In this document: one piece after another, positions 10,235-23,008 of the stretch
Layout of the letters: every line of letters starts with the position of its first letter
Numbering within the stretch: the first letter of the stretch is position 1
Origin: Nemophila menziesii
Taxonomy: Eukaryota > Streptophyta > Magnoliopsida > Boraginales > Hydrophyllaceae
Reading direction: 5' to 3'
Assembly: GCA_029959085.1 (NCBI GenBank)
Contig: JARWIR010000027.1
Location: forward strand, 4,464,001-4,528,000
DNA: 64,000 nucleotides
Translations under genes and position numbers: made by a program
Notes under the pieces: model-generated
What the model saw: the letters and a program-made list of their open reading frames with translations, nothing else
Told to the model about the DNA's origin: nothing
The model's database searches: none

Positions 10235-11734
10235 TGATGACTCCTCATTTGTGATAATAAAATCTATTCATGAGACATCATTTTAGGCTTATTTATTATT
10301 TATTAGTTTGATTTTAGCTTAGTTTAGTGCACTTTCCTATTTTGGGTCTTGATTTAGTAACATAATATTTTTAGAGCATATTGGGTTTAATTGTTTATTT
10401 AGTGTGAAGTTTTAAAGATAATTATGTATATTATTTAGAGTCCAAGTCAAAGACTACAACTTATGGAAAGAGATTTACATGGAAATTGGAGATAAAGGAA
10501 ACAAAGACTAAAAGAATGGAAAAGGAAAAGCTGCCTAAATCTGAAATTCTGCAGCACACGCCTAAAGAAGTGGTGATTACTCCTAAAAGGAAGCCTATTT
10601 TGGTAAATCCCTTTCATAGGGACGTAGATAATTCTCTGAGGATTCTTTTGGTATATTATGGAGCAAAAACCGACCAATAACGAAGAAGATATACTCAAAA
10701 CAGTTCAGCAGTAATTATCCATACGAATTTGAGTTGGGCTTGGAGTCTATTACTTGGCCTTATCTCTAAAAAACGAATTATGTCAACCTATACACTATAA
10801 ATACAGCCTCCTAACACTCTTAAATCATCCTTGGTGAAACCTTAAACCAAGAGGAAGCTTACAACACAAGAGAGAAGTCTGGAAGGAGCTGTCATCAACA
10901 ATGTCTTCTTCTACCTTTAAATTTGTAATTTCTTTCTTTTCTTGCATTAGTATGAACTAATTTTCTTTAGCTTGAGTTTTAGCATATATGTATGAACCCT
11001 AGTTTTGATTGACATCTATCTAATTTGGGAATTTTATATTTTAAATTGAATTATAGTTTTTATTCTCTGTTTATGTGTTTGGATTTATATTCTGTGTTCT
11101 TGTGGACTGCAGCCATATAGAATTACCATCTAGTAGTTAGGTCACCATTGACAACGGTGTTTAATTACATGTTTAGCACATAACGTCTAGTATTCGGTTT
11201 AGATCTAACAAATCAACCTAACTAGATAATCACTATGGTTTAGTTCTTGTGACTATTTACTAATTACAGGAAAAGTTTGCTTAGGAAGCCTTATTGACAG
11301 AGGTAAATCCTATTTTAAACTACCGATAGCGAATTGGAACCGATTATTGAAATACTACATAATTCACCCTTACATGTTTAGAACGGAAGAACTAGTGGGG
11401 ATTACATGCTAGTGACTCGAGCTATATTCTCATATTACTTCTCTTTCGCATTTAATTTTCTGTCTTTAAATTCTTAGTTTTAATTTAGTTTAATTAGAAA
11501 ATCAAACAAAAATCTATTTATCTTTACTTTTATTTGCGTTTAGTTGTTCTAGATTTAATTATTTGCACTTGATACTTGCATAAGATTCCCCTAACCTTCG
11601 TAGTCTCTGCGGAACGAATCTTAATTATTTAACTAAAACTTGCATACGATCTGTATACTTGCAGAACCGTGTCAGTCTAGGGTGTTTATCTGCACTTATT
11701 TATATCTTATTTTATCACACCCTAGACCCCACCA
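10235..11734 (+). repeat. 3' LTR of element A
   Basis: Starts TGATGACTCC next to the polypurine tract and ends CTAGACCCCACCA. It is almost identical to 408-1906. The AAAGC duplication follows immediately. It has its own TATAAATA at 10796-10803. Confidence 0.95.
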
Positions 11735-11739
11735 AAAGC

Positions 11740-13028
11740 CTAATTAGCCCTTATATCAAATAATGCTTAAATAGCTTCCTTGGTGGATTACTAACAATAA
11801 TTAACCATACCTCTCTCTCTCTCCCAATTCTTATATATTTAGAATTTTAATTATATTTCTTTAAGTTAAAATTTATTTTATTTCATAGTTGTTAATCGTT
11901 AAAACCCAACAATTGTCATTTACCTTGCAACTCTACATCATTACACTTTCGGGACATATTAATTATACTTTGATAGTCCTTGTGGAGACGATAAACCCAC
12001 ATTATTAAATTATTACTTGTCAACGTCTTGTACACTTGCAGTAAATCGCCCTCCGATAGCATTAATTTTTATATCACGTATTTGGGAATGACAGGTCCCC
12101 TTACCCAAGTCTACTAGTAGTCTTGAGGTTTCCTCAAAGATACCTTGATAGTATTTAGAAGGATAATACTCGGCTACTTATAGTGGCTCAATATACCCTT
12201 ATACATTTAATAAACATTTAGTAAGATAGGTTAATACTTGTGAACCTAAGTTATATCTCATCTCCATTCTTATTAGTTATTTCTTTGCATTCGTTAGTTA
12301 ATATTTATTGATGCATTCTATCATAAAAACCAAATGAATATCATTTTTGTTTTATTTTTAGTTTAAACAAGTAATCTCATCTACCTTATATCTGAACAAG
12401 ATTTTGAGCTAATCGGTAAATCTCTGAGAATTTTTTTTACTATATTACTATTAATTTCGAATGATGTGCACATGCGGGTAGTTTCTCGTGGTCATTTTAA
12501 AGAATGTGTACTTTATTACCGTTTATTTATAACACCTCGAAACCCACCAGAGATCCTCACAATTTTTTCCAAATTTTAGTAAATGTTGATCCTCTTCTCA
12601 GATTGTCGTATTTTCTTATTAGAAAATTTCTTTTCCTATGTAATATCATCTGACAGTCGAATTAATATTTAAAGAGGAATCTTCTATGATTTCCATATTC
12701 CTTCCATGTCAATGTTAGTCCATGCGAATAAGACTTTATGCACCTATATTTCTTATCTATTAAAGAAGCTCGTTGAGGCCCTAACAATATCTATTTGATC
12801 TTTACTTTGTTATCCATGCTTTCTCCTAGCACTCTTATTACCGTCTCCGTGGGTATTGTGTTTTCTGTAAGACGTTTCCCTCGATGAATATCCATGCATC
12901 TTCTGAAGATGTGGTATCTCAAAGAGAATAGAAACTCAACTACAGAAAGAATGCCAAATTAGAGAGTAGAAATAATTAGCATATCAACTTATTAATCTGA
13001 TAGATCAATCTAAAACACTAACCATAGG
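11740..13028. other. Old repeat remnants, no gene seen
   Basis: Up to about 12,100 this is the right part of the old LTR-like repeat at 1-402. The rest, 12,100-13,028, is AT-rich with no convincing ORF or boundary. It probably contains further decayed repeats. Confidence 0.4.
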
Positions 13029-13033
13029 AGTAG

Positions 13034-13382
13034 TAACAAAATTATGAGAAAAGATATTTGACTAATAGAAAATATTACTGTAAATGAGTGAATCTATCTT
13101 TTGATAGCACTCTTCTTTTATACTACAATTTATCAATTACAATATTGCATATTCCATAATTGTAGTCAATTACAATCTCTATTACTAGTATATAATCTAC
13201 ATATAGCTATATATATATATATACAAATTACAGATTTGACTTAAATATATTATTTGATTTGATCTTTGACTCCATATTAAGAAGATATGATTTGAATCAT
13301 ATTATTTCACTTGATCTTCGAAGATATGATTTGATTTTCCTTGATTGTTGATTCCATAATTAATAAATATATCTTATTGACA
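13034..13382 (-). repeat. 3' LTR of the copia element
   Basis: Read on the minus strand it starts TGTCAATAAGATA and ends CATAATTTTGTTA, where the other copy ends TTTGTCA. The TG...CA terminus is therefore mutated to TG...TA in this copy. Length is 349 bp. Confidence 0.92.
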
Positions 13383-13393
13383 GCCCCCCTCAA
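13383..13393 (-). other. Polypurine tract of the copia element
   Basis: On the minus strand TTGAGGGGGGC lies immediately before the 3' LTR, the usual site for plus-strand priming. Confidence 0.8.
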
Positions 13394-14900
13394 ATTGATG
13401 TAGGTGAATTAACCAATATCAATTTGTCAACAAAAAACTGGTGTCTTTTCCTTGGCAAAGCTTTCGTAAGAACATTTGCAATTTGTTGATCTGATGATAC
13501 ATGTGAGAGTGTAATTGTACCGTCATTATACTCATCACGAATATAATGACAATCAGTCTCTATGTGTTTGGTTCGCTTGTGAAATACAGGATTAATAGTG
13601 ATTTGTATTGCACTTTTATTGTCCACATAAAGAGGAGTTGCCGAGGTTACTGAGAAACCAAGTTCAGAAAGAAGACGTCGAATCCAAACAATTTCGGAAC
13701 AAGTAGTGGACATGGCACGATATTCTGCCTCTGTGGAGGATTTTGAGACGCGGTCTTATTTTTTGCATTTCCAAGAGATGAGTGCATTTCCAAGATATAT
13801 GCACCATCCCGTTGTAGAACGGCGTGTATCAACACAACCTGCCCAATCTGCATCACTATAGGCCTGAAGCTGAAGATCTGACTGAATAGGAAAGAAGAGG
13901 CCACGATTCGAGGTCCCAAGAAGGTAACGAATAATTCTTTTAACAGCAGATAAATGTATGTGCTTTGGAGCTGTAATAAATTGACTAACAATATTCACTG
14001 CGTAAGAAATATCGGGTCTAGTGATGGTGAGATAGACCAAGCTTCCGACAAGAGTACGATAAAAGGTTGGATCTGATAATGGGTCCCCGTCATCTCTACT
14101 GTATTTAACATTAACTTCCATAGGTGTATCGGATACATTAGAGTCCTCAAGTTGAGCCAAATCAATGAGATCTTTTGTGTATTTGTGCTGATTGATGAAG
14201 AGCCCTTTGGAAGATCTACAAACTTCAAGCCCCAAAAAATATGTAAGTGGACCAAGGTCTTTCATTTTGAAAGAAGAATGTAACAAGTCTTTGAGTTGAT
14301 GAATACCATTTGTATCTGAACCTGTAATAATTATATCATCAACGTAGACAAGAAGAATAGTAATACCGTCTTGTGTTTGATGAAAGAACATTGATGAGTC
14401 TGATTTACTTTGTTGAAAATGAGCACGAATGAGAGTGAGTCGGAATTTTTCGAACCATGCTCGAGGAGCTTGTTTAAGCCCATATAATGACCGTCTCAAT
14501 CGACAAACATCCTTCTTTTGAACAGCTGAAATACCCGGAGGAATTTTCAAGTAAACTTCTTCTTTGAGATCTCCATGTAAAAAAGCATTTTTAACATTCA
14601 TTTGAGAAATAAGCCACCTGTTAGAAGCCGCCAAAGCAAGCAATGTTCAAACTGATGTCATCTTGGCCACTGGAGCAAATGTTTCCTCATAGTTAATTCC
14701 ATATTCTTGTTTATTTCCCATTGCAACCAATCGAGCTTTGTAACGATCTAGGGAGCCATCAGATTTGAGTTTTACCGAGTAAATCCATTTGCATCCTATC
14801 GGCCGAGCATGAGAGGGACATGGAACAATATCCCAAGTATGATTAGCCTGCAAAGCATCAATCTCATCATGCATTGCCAACTTCCAACAATCATGTTTAA
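13390..14900 (-). pseudogene. Reverse transcriptase and RNase H of the copia element
   Basis: Copia-type RT blocks occur in order from 14900 down: KARLVAMGNKQ, NAFLHGDLKEEVYLK.PPG, SLYGLKQAPRAWF, and the catalytic YVDD box within LLVYVDDIIITG. The RNase H part includes SDADWAGC, RRSTTGWC and, after a stop, the region around 13713 with DNKSAI. In-frame stops lie near 14645 and 13756 and at the pol end, 13390. The reading frame is otherwise preserved across the domain, which suggests point mutation rather than rearrangement. Upstream limits are approximate. Confidence 0.88.
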
Positions 14901-16179
14901 CACCCTGCGAGTAAGAGTTAGGAATAGAAATGGAAGATAACGTAGCTGTTAAAGAGGTATGACCAAATTTGTTAGGAGGACGAATGACACGACTAGAACG
15001 ACGAAGTACCATAGTGTTGAGGGGAGGAGTTGGAATCAAGGAGTCTTCCGCATCAATTGTCGGAGCTGGTACCGAGGCGAGTTCTTGTTCAGGGAGCCTA
15101 TTTGTTCCATTTTGAGGTTGTTTTCGACGAGTGTAGACCTGTAGAGGTATATGGCTAGCGGAAACAGTAGGAATTATCTCATCAAAGGTGGGTAGATATG
15201 ATATGGATTCTTGTGGAACCGGATTAATCTCATGCTGATAAAAATAAATATGCTCAAAGAACACCACATTTCGAGATATACGAATACGTTTGATTAAAGG
15301 ATCGAAACATAAAAAACCTTTTTGATGAGGTGCATAACCTAAGAAAACAGACCGAGCAGACTGGGCGGTTAATTTAGTACGTTCTTTTGGAGGAAGATGA
15401 ACAAAACAAACACAACCAAATACATGAAGAGAATCATAATTTGGTAGGGAATTGTGCAAGCGATAATATGGGGACTGGTGTGAGAGTTTTTGAGATGGTA
15501 ACCTGTTTATAAGATATAAGGTTGTAGAGATTGCTTCAACCCAGAAAACGGAAGGAACAGAGTATTCTAGAAGAATAGTTCTAGCAACATCTAGTAGGTG
15601 TCTATTTTTTCTTTCGGCAACTCAATTTTGTTGGGAAGTATATGGACAACTACGCTAAGATATGATGCATGTGTCTTGTAGGTAATTTTGGAATTCATGT
15701 GACATGTATTCACCCCCTGAATCTGATCTAAGAATTTTAATGGTTGCATGAAATTGAGTAGAGATTAGTGTACAAAATTTTTTGAATGCAGAAAATACTT
15801 CAGACTTAGAGTGTAGAAAATATATCCATGTAAATCGGCTATGGTCATCTATAAAGGTCACAAAATATTTATGGTTAGAGTGTGAAATAACAGGAGCAAT
15901 ACCCCAGACATCAGTATGTATAAGATCAAAGTTGGAAATTGATTTATTTATATAAGTTGGAAAAGGTAGTACTTTACTTTTACCCATTTTGCAACTTGAA
16001 CAATCAAAAGAAACATCTTTTGTTGAAAAATTTCTTTTATTCAATGATAATTCAGAGTTTAACAAAGATAATAATTTTTGGGAATGCGGATGACCTAACC
16101 GTTTGTGCCATAACTAACACGCATTCAAAGAATATTTTGTAAGGAAAGAAACATGAGGAATACGCGGATTTTGGGAAAT
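14901..16179 (-). pseudogene. Integrase of the copia element
   Basis: The N-terminal zinc finger region can be seen around 16110-16000 (LWHKRLGHP, then CSSCKMGK). The catalytic core follows (DVWGIAPV, FTWIYFLHSK, RSDSGGEYMS). After two or more stops near 15655, the C-terminal part continues from 15459 (FGCVCFVHLPP ... FLGYA..QKGF). Stops also interrupt the segment near 16110 and 15610. The frame is the same as gag and RT. Confidence 0.8.
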
Positions 16180-17547
16180 TTAAATTGGAAACAATCTGCC
16201 ATATTTAGGCCCCTTCACGATCACTCTCCCCGAGTCTAGATCCTGCACAACAAAGCCAGAAGGAGAAAATGAGACATGACAATTATTATCTACAAGTTGT
16301 CCTACATAAACTAGATTAGTCGATAATTTTGGACAAACAAAGATATCTTTTAATGGAAGTAGATGAGAGATATCGCCAATGGAATCGATGAGAAGAGGCT
16401 TACCACCCGCAGTTTGAATTTCTAGATTACCCTTATATATATTTTTATTGATAAGAGTAGAATCACATGAGGTCATGTGATTGGATGCACCAGAATCCAA
16501 GTACCACGTAGAATTAGATAAAGAGTTGTTTTTACCTGAAATACCCATGGTAGACAAAGCAGACATAATCATTTGTTCGACAAACTCGGGAGTTAAAGAA
16601 GTGATCTTATGATCGGAGAAAACAGGAGCAGGCCGATTATTCATGGTTGTAGAAGCAACGCGCGGTGAGGAGATGCTAGTTGCGGCATGATAGGCATTAT
16701 TTTTCTTGTTTTGAGGTCGTCTCCGGCACGCAGAGATGATGTGTCCTTTTGTTTTGCAATATGTGCAAAATGGATGCTTGCAATCAGTAGCAATGTGACC
16801 ATACTCCTTACAACTATAACATTGCACACTCTTTTTTTCACGAAGCCTAGTTTGAGTAGCATAGGCTATACCCAAATCTTGTGATGTTCCATCTTTTTGC
16901 TCTATGGAAGCTTGAGTAATATAACGTTGTTCTTCGCGTAACAATTCATTGAGGCAATCATCAAGAGTTGGAACTGGATTTCGACTCATCAAATTTGAAC
17001 GAACCTGTTCAAACTCAGAGCGAAGTTTCATCAAAAACTGGTCCCTTTGACTATCTTCATAGACTTTCTGTATACTAGCCAAGGCATTACCAGGTACATT
17101 TATATAAATTATCTCTGAATATTCAGTCCAAAGATTGATAAAACCTGAATAAAATTCTTGAACAGTCTTTGCGCCTTGGGTGTAATTTGCGATCTCGTGT
17201 TGCAAATGGTAGCGTCTTGCTGAATTTCCTTGATTGTAGACCTTCTTCAAGTAATCCCACATCCTTTGAGCAGTTTTGTAAGGTCAAAGGTTCAAAATGA
17301 TTTGTTGATCGATAGAGTTTAACATCCAAGATATGATCTTCGCATCATCAGACTCCCATTTGGCTAGCTCTTTTGGATCTGTGGGCTTTACATTTTTGCC
17401 GTCAATGTGATCCCACAAATCCTTACCTTTGACAAAAATTCCAAACTGAAATTCCAATGAGTAGTAATTCTTACCACTGAACTTGACTCCCAACACTTCA
17501 CTCTTTTCAGTCATAGCAATTCTAGTTAAATAGTATCTCAAAAACAC
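16180..17547 (-). pseudogene. gag: gag and protease of the copia element
   Basis: Starts with an N-terminal FSGKNYYSLEFQF segment typical of copia Gag. One TGA near 17285 separates 17284-17547 from 16180-17262, which share a frame. Two CCHC zinc knuckles follow one another (CYSCKEYGHIATDC and CTYCKTKGHIISAC, near 16830-16740). The protease follows, with its active site WYLDSGASNHMT near 16490 intact. The ATG at 17547 is plausible because it lies shortly after the primer site and LTR. Confidence 0.87.
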
Positions 17548-17706
17548 TAATCAAACAAGATTAATCGTTTGAAAGAAAAAAATCAAGATAGGAGAACTTA
17601 CACAAATGCTTCAAAGACCAAGCATATAACCGATTATTAAGAGAGATGTATATATATCTCTATTACAAGACTCTAAAAGTGTTTAAACTAAATGACTCAA
17701 TGTGTG

Positions 17707-17718
17707 GCTCTGATACCA
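17707..17718 (-). other. Primer binding site, initiator tRNA-Met type
   Basis: On the minus strand TGGTATCAGAGC follows the 5' LTR directly. This is the standard primer site of plant copia elements, complementary to initiator tRNA-Met. Confidence 0.9.
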
Positions 17719-19605
17719 TGACAAAATTATGAGAAAAGATATTTGACTACTAGAAAATATTACTGTGAATGGGTGAATCTATCTTTTGATAGCACTCTTC
17801 TTTTATACTACAATTTATCAATTACAATATTGCATATCCCATGATTGTAGTCAATTACAATCTCTATTACTAGTATATAATCTACATATAGCTATATATA
17901 TATACAAATTACAGATTTGACTTAAATATATTATTTGATTTGATCTTTGACTCCATATTAAGAAGATATGATTTGAATCATATTATTTCACTTGGTCTTC
18001 GAAGATATTATTTGATTTTCCTTTATTGTTGATTCCATAATTGGTGTCTCCTCATTTGTGATAGATTTATATTAGGATGAGACATCATTTTTAGTGATTT
18101 AGAAGTCATAATAGTCGATTTTCTTGAGAAATAGTGCACTTTCCTATTTTGAGTCTTGATTTAGTAAAATAATGTTTTTAGAGCATATTGGGTTTAATTA
18201 TTTATTTAGTGTGAAGGTTTAAAGATAATTATGGAGATTAATCAGAGTCCAAGTCAAAGACTACAAGATATGGAAAGAGATAAGCATGGAAATTGGAGAT
18301 AAGGAAACAAAAGTTAAAAACATGGAAAAGGAAAACATGCCTTAATCCTGAATTTATGCACCTACGACCACAAATCAGCTTATATCTCAAAAACGGTGTG
18401 GAATTTGGAGAAACGGTCAAGAGAAAAGTTGAAGATCTTTCCGATACGATGAATTTGGTATATTCATACGCATTAAACGGATGCAAATTGAAGCTTCTAG
18501 GATCAAAAGAAAAACGGGCCTGATTTCATGTTTTTTGGGTTACGAATTTGAGTTGGGCTTGGAGTCCATTACTTAACCTCTCCTTCAAGAAAACGAATTA
18601 GGTCTTCTAAACACCTATAAATACACCCTTATATCACTTGTAAATCATCCTTGCCTCATAGTAATTAGTTCTTAAGGTTTTATTCTTCCAAGTTATTGTA
18701 GAGAGCAAGATGATGTCTTTTATTATTTCCTTTAGTTTATTTCCTTCAGGTATGAACTAAACCCCCCATAGCTTGGGTTTTGCATCATGTATAATCTATG
18801 AATTCTAATTTCTTTCTATCTAAGTTTCTTTGGGAATTACATGTTTTAATTTGATATTAGCTTTTTACCTTTATATTTGTTTATGTGTTTTGATTTATTG
18901 TCTGTCCTAGAACTGATCACTTTAGGCTTTCTTAATAGTAATTAGATGGTCATCTTAGCTGGGTGTCTAATTATTGAAACACCACATAACGTCTAGTGTC
19001 GATATTAGTCCTGACAACACTGATTCTAACTAGATAGTCATTAGGGTATAATTTAATCACTATCACCGTGTATGGAAATTGATTGCTTAGGGCCTTGGTG
19101 GCGCGTGATAACCCTATTTGAACCAGCCTCGTGGTGTGTCCCTAGCCCCCTTAGTCGCTCTCAAGGTCTAAGGAATGGGAATTTAGAATCCTGACTAAGT
19201 ATACAAGAGCTAATTATCTCCCTTATTAACCAGATCTAATAGAAAGAATTAGAAGGATTAGTGCATACTAGCAAAATCTAAGCTATATTTCTCATCTCAT
19301 ATTCTTCGTATTTTATTTTATTGTCTTTATTTTTTTAGTTTTAATTAAATAATTCGAAATCTATTTCCTTTAATTTTCTGTCTTTTAATTAATTATTGCT
19401 TACTCGTTATTGTTACCCATTCGACTAGCACACTAAGTCCCTGAGAACAAACTCAACTTATCAACTAAAACTTGCATACGTCCTGTAATACTTGCAGTAC
19501 TGTGCCTATCTAGGGTGAGAGTGCGTAGTTTTCTAGACTTAATCTTATCTTATTTTTATCACACCCTAGGCGACACCAATAATTAATAAATATATCTTGT
19601 TGACA
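17719..19605 (-). repeat. 5' LTR of the copia element, split by a solo LTR
   Basis: The LTR occupies 17719-18041 and 19584-19605. Removing the inserted solo LTR and one copy of its ATAAT duplication leaves 345 bp, matching the 349-bp partner except for a shorter TA run. Confidence 0.92.
18042..19578 (+). mobile_element. Solo LTR of an Athila-type element (C-like family)
   Basis: A 1537-bp single LTR flanked by ATAAT (18037-18041 and 19579-19583). Its ends are perfect inverted repeats, TGGTGTC and GACACCA. It closely resembles the LTRs of element C: both have 'tataaatacacccttatatc' and the 3' block ending 'taggcgacacca'. There is no internal region, so the full element was probably lost by LTR-LTR recombination. 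A TATAAATA lies at 18616-18623. Confidence 0.92.
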
Positions 19606-19675
19606 AGTAGAAGAGAAAAGCCAAAGATATTGAGGAGAATTACTTACTTCCCGAGGATAATTACATCTGCCCAAT

Positions 19676-21183
19676 TGATGTCTCCTCATTTGTGATAATT
19701 AAATATACTTCCGAGACATCATTTTAGGCGTATTTATTAGTTTATAGGTCGATCTTAGCTTAATTTAGTGCACTTTCCTATTTTGAGTCTTGATTTAGTA
19801 ACATAATATTTTTAGAGCATATTGGGTATAATTGTTTATTTAGTGTGAAGCTTTAAAGATAATTATGGAGATTAATTAGAGTCCAAGTCAAAGACTACAA
19901 GATATGGAAAGAGATATGCATGGTAATTGGTGATAGAAGGAAACAGAGTTCAATTAAGAAAAGGAAAAGCTGCCTAAATCTGAATTTCTGTAGCACACGC
20001 CTAAAGAAGTGGTGATAACTCCAAGAAATAAGCCGATTTTGGTAAATTCCTTTCATAGGGACGTAGATAATTCGCTGAGGATTCTTTTGGTATATTATGG
20101 ACCAAAAACGGACCAATAACGAAGATATGCCCAAAACAGTTCAGCAGAATTTATCTTTATTTCCTTACGAATTTGAGTTGGGCTTGGAGTCCATTACTTA
20201 ACCTCATCTCTAAGAAACGAATTAGGTCAACCTATACACTATAAATACAGCCTCTTAACACTCTTAAAACATCCTTGGCCAGACCTTAAGGCCAAGAGGA
20301 AGCTGCAACACAAGAGAAGAAGTCTGGAAGGAGCAGAACACCATATGTCTCCTTCAACCTTTAAATCTGTAATTCTTTTCTCTTCTTTTCTTAGTATGAA
20401 CTAAATTTCTTTAGCTTGAGTTTTTAGCATATGTGTATGAACCCTAGTTTTGATTGACATCTATCTAATTTGGGAATTCTATGTTTTAAATTGAATTATT
20501 GTTTTTATTCTCTATTTATGTGTTTGAATTTATATTTTGTGTTCTTGTGGAACCGCGGCCATATAGAATTACCATCTAGTAATTAGGTCATCATTGACAA
20601 CGGTGTTTAATTACATGTTTAGCACATAACGTCTGGTACAAGGTTTGATCTGACAACCCAACCTAACTAGATAATCACTATGATTTAGTTCTTGTGACTA
20701 TTTACCAATTACAGGAAAAGTTTGCTTAGGAAGCCTTATTGACACAGGTAAATCCTATTTTAAACTACCGATAGCGAATTGGAACCGATTATTGAAATAC
20801 TACATAATTCACCCTTACATGTTTAGAACGGCAAATCTAGTGGGGATTACATGCTGATTACTCAAGCTAACATTCATACTATCTTCTTTTCTTTTCTGTT
20901 ATTTAATTTCTGTCTTTTAATTTATTAGTTTAGTTTTCTCTTTATAAAAACAAAATAAAAATCTATTTTTCTTTCTTTCTCTTGCGTATTATCTTTTCTA
21001 TCTTTAATATTTGCACTTAATAATTTGCATAAATTCTCTCTAACTTTCGTCAGTCCCTGAGGAACAAATCTTCTTATCATTAAAACTTGCATACGTCCTG
21101 TAATACTTGCAATACCGTGTTAGCGTAGGGTGTTTATTTGCACTTATTTTATACATCTTTTTATCACACCTTAGGCCACACCA
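19676..21183 (+). repeat. 5' LTR of element B
   Basis: Starts TGATGTCTCC and ends TTAGGCCACACCA. It is near-identical to 35755-37265. Confidence 0.94.
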
Positions 21184-21189
21184 AGTTTT

Positions 21190-21207
21190 TGGCGCCGCTG
21201 CCGGGGA
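21190..21207 (+). other. Primer binding site of element B
   Basis: TGGCGCCGCTGCCGGGGA, six bases after the LTR. It is the intact form of the tRNA-Asp-type site. Confidence 0.88.
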
Positions 21208-21305
21208 CTACATCGTTAGTCCTTGTGCAATTATCTTGTGCTTTTATTTTATTTAGTTCTATTTTACGCTTTTCTTTTTAGTTTTTGTCTTTACAGATTT
21301 TTTCT

Positions 21306-21455
21306 AGGCAAGAGCAGATTTATTAGGAGAAGGAAGTTTCGTATTACTAGATCCTGCAGCAATGGATGAGATGAACCAGCTAATGGCTGAATTAAATGAA
21401 CAATTTGCTCAGGGAAATCCAGTACATACATCACCTTCATGTCCTAGTTGTGGAG
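21306..21455 (+). pseudogene. gag: gag fragment of element B, left of the nested insertion
   Basis: The untranslated leader is followed abruptly by codons matching the middle of gag in element A (GEGSFVLLDP against GNAGFVLLDP in A). The first part of gag is therefore deleted. The segment stops in the zinc knuckle after CPSCG, where element C is inserted. It continues at 31319 in a compatible frame. Confidence 0.82.
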
Positions 21456-22984
21456 TGATGTCTCCTCATTTGTGATAGATTAATGTTAGGATGAGACATC
21501 ATTTTAAGTGATTTAGAAGTCAATAATGTCGATTTTCTTGAGTTTTAGTGCACTTTCCTATTTTGTGTCTTGATTTGTAGAATTAATATTTTTAGAGCAT
21601 ATTGGGTTTAATTGTTTATTTAGTGTGAAGCTTTAAAGATAATTATGGAGCTTAATTAGAGTCCAAGTCAAAGATTGCAACTTATGGAAAGAGATTAGCA
21701 TGGTAATTGGAGATAAGGAAACAAAAGCTAAAAAGATGGAAAAGGAAAAGCTGCCTAAATCTGGGATTCTGCATACACGTCCAAAGATGTGGGTTTTTAC
21801 CTAAGAAATAGGCCGATTTGGGTAATTTCCTTCTAAAGGGTCAAGATAATTCTGTTGCGATTCTTTTGGTATATTATGGAGCAAAATCCGACCAATAACG
21901 AAGAAGATATGCTCAAAACGGTGCAGCAGTGTTTATCTTTATTTCCATACGAATTTGAGTTGGGCTAGAAGTCCATTACCTTAACTATTCCTCAAGAAAA
22001 CGAATTAGGTCTTCTAAACACCTATAAATACACCCTTATATCACTTGTAAATCATCCTTGCCTCATAGTAATTAGTTCTTAAGGTTTTATTCTTCCAGTT
22101 TATTGTAGAGAGCAAGATGATGTCTTTTGTAATTTCTTTTAGTTTATTTCCATCAGGTATGAACTAAACTCCCCATAGCTTGGGTTTTGCATCATGTATA
22201 AACTATGAATTCTAATTCTTCTATCTAAGTTCTTTGGGAATTATATGTTTTAATCTGATATTAGCTACTTACTTTATATTTGCTTATGTGTTTTGATTTA
22301 ATGTATTTCCTAGAACTGATCACTTTAGGATTGTTTTAGTAGTAGTTAGATGGTCTCCTTGACAGGGTGTTTAACTATTGAACCACCACATAATGTCTAG
22401 TGTCGATAGCAGTTCTGACAAAACATACTTCTAACTAGATAGTCATTAGGGTTTGTTTTAATCACCATATCACCAATTGATTGTAGTGTGCTGGATAGGG
22501 CCTTAGTGGCGTTTGATAACCCTATTTGATTCCTCGTCTTGGTTGTGCTGTAGCCCCCTTAGTCGCTCTCAAGGTCTAAGATTGGGGAATTTAGAATCCT
22601 GACTAAGTATACCAAGAGCTAATATTCTCCCTTATGAACTAGATTTATAGATAGAATTAGAAGGATTAGTGCATATTAGCAAAACCTAAGCTATACTTCT
22701 CATCTCATATTCTTAATCTTTTACTTTATTGTCTTTTATTTCCCTATTTTAATTAGTAATCTCGAATTCTATTTGCTTTACTTTCTGTCTTTTAATTATT
22801 TACTTTTACTCGTTATTAATTCCTACGCGATTAACACACTTAAGTCCCTGAGAACGAACTCTACTTATCATTAAAACTTGCATACGTCCTGTAATACTTG
22901 CAGTACTGTGCCTGTCTAGGGTGAGAGTGCGTAGTTTTCCATACTTAAATTGATCTTATTTTTATCACACCCTAGGCGACACCA
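21456..22984 (+). repeat. 5' LTR of element C
   Basis: Begins TGATGTCTCC and ends TAGGCGACACCA. It is almost identical to 29784-31313. Confidence 0.95.
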
Positions 22985-22990
22985 AGTTTT

Positions 22991-23008
22991 TGGCGCCGCT
23001 GCCGGGGA
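22991..23008 (+). other. Primer binding site of element C
   Basis: TGGCGCCGCTGCCGGGGA, tRNA-Asp type, six bases after the LTR. Confidence 0.88.

Larger units (their letters stand above)
403..11739 (+). mobile_element. Element A: complete Athila-type Ty3/gypsy retrotransposon with target duplication
   Basis: Complete LTR retrotransposon, 408-11734, flanked by the 5-bp target duplication AAAGC (403-407 and 11735-11739). Order: 5' LTR, tRNA-Asp-type primer site, gag, protease, reverse transcriptase, RNase H, integrase, GC-rich palindromic spacer, short ORF3, long 3' untranslated region, polypurine tract, 3' LTR. Athila lineage is indicated by the primer site, the gag and protease sequence style, an integrase without a chromodomain, and an extra ORF downstream of pol. 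The two LTRs (about 1.5 kb each) differ by scattered substitutions, so insertion is fairly recent. Gag-pol is dead through four in-frame stops, a frameshift and a catalytic change in integrase. Confidence 0.93.
13029..19610 (-). mobile_element. Ty1/copia retrotransposon with TSD AGTAG, itself invaded by a solo LTR
   Basis: A minus-strand element spanning 13034-19605, flanked by AGTAG (13029-13033 and 19606-19610). It has short LTRs (about 349 bp), a tRNA-Met-type primer site, one gag-pol frame in the copia order (integrase before RT) and a polypurine tract. The 5' LTR is interrupted by an Athila-type solo LTR. The two LTRs differ mainly by a 4-bp change in a TA run and scattered substitutions. 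All gag-pol pieces lie in one frame and are separated by several in-frame stops, so the copy cannot make its own proteins. Confidence 0.93.
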
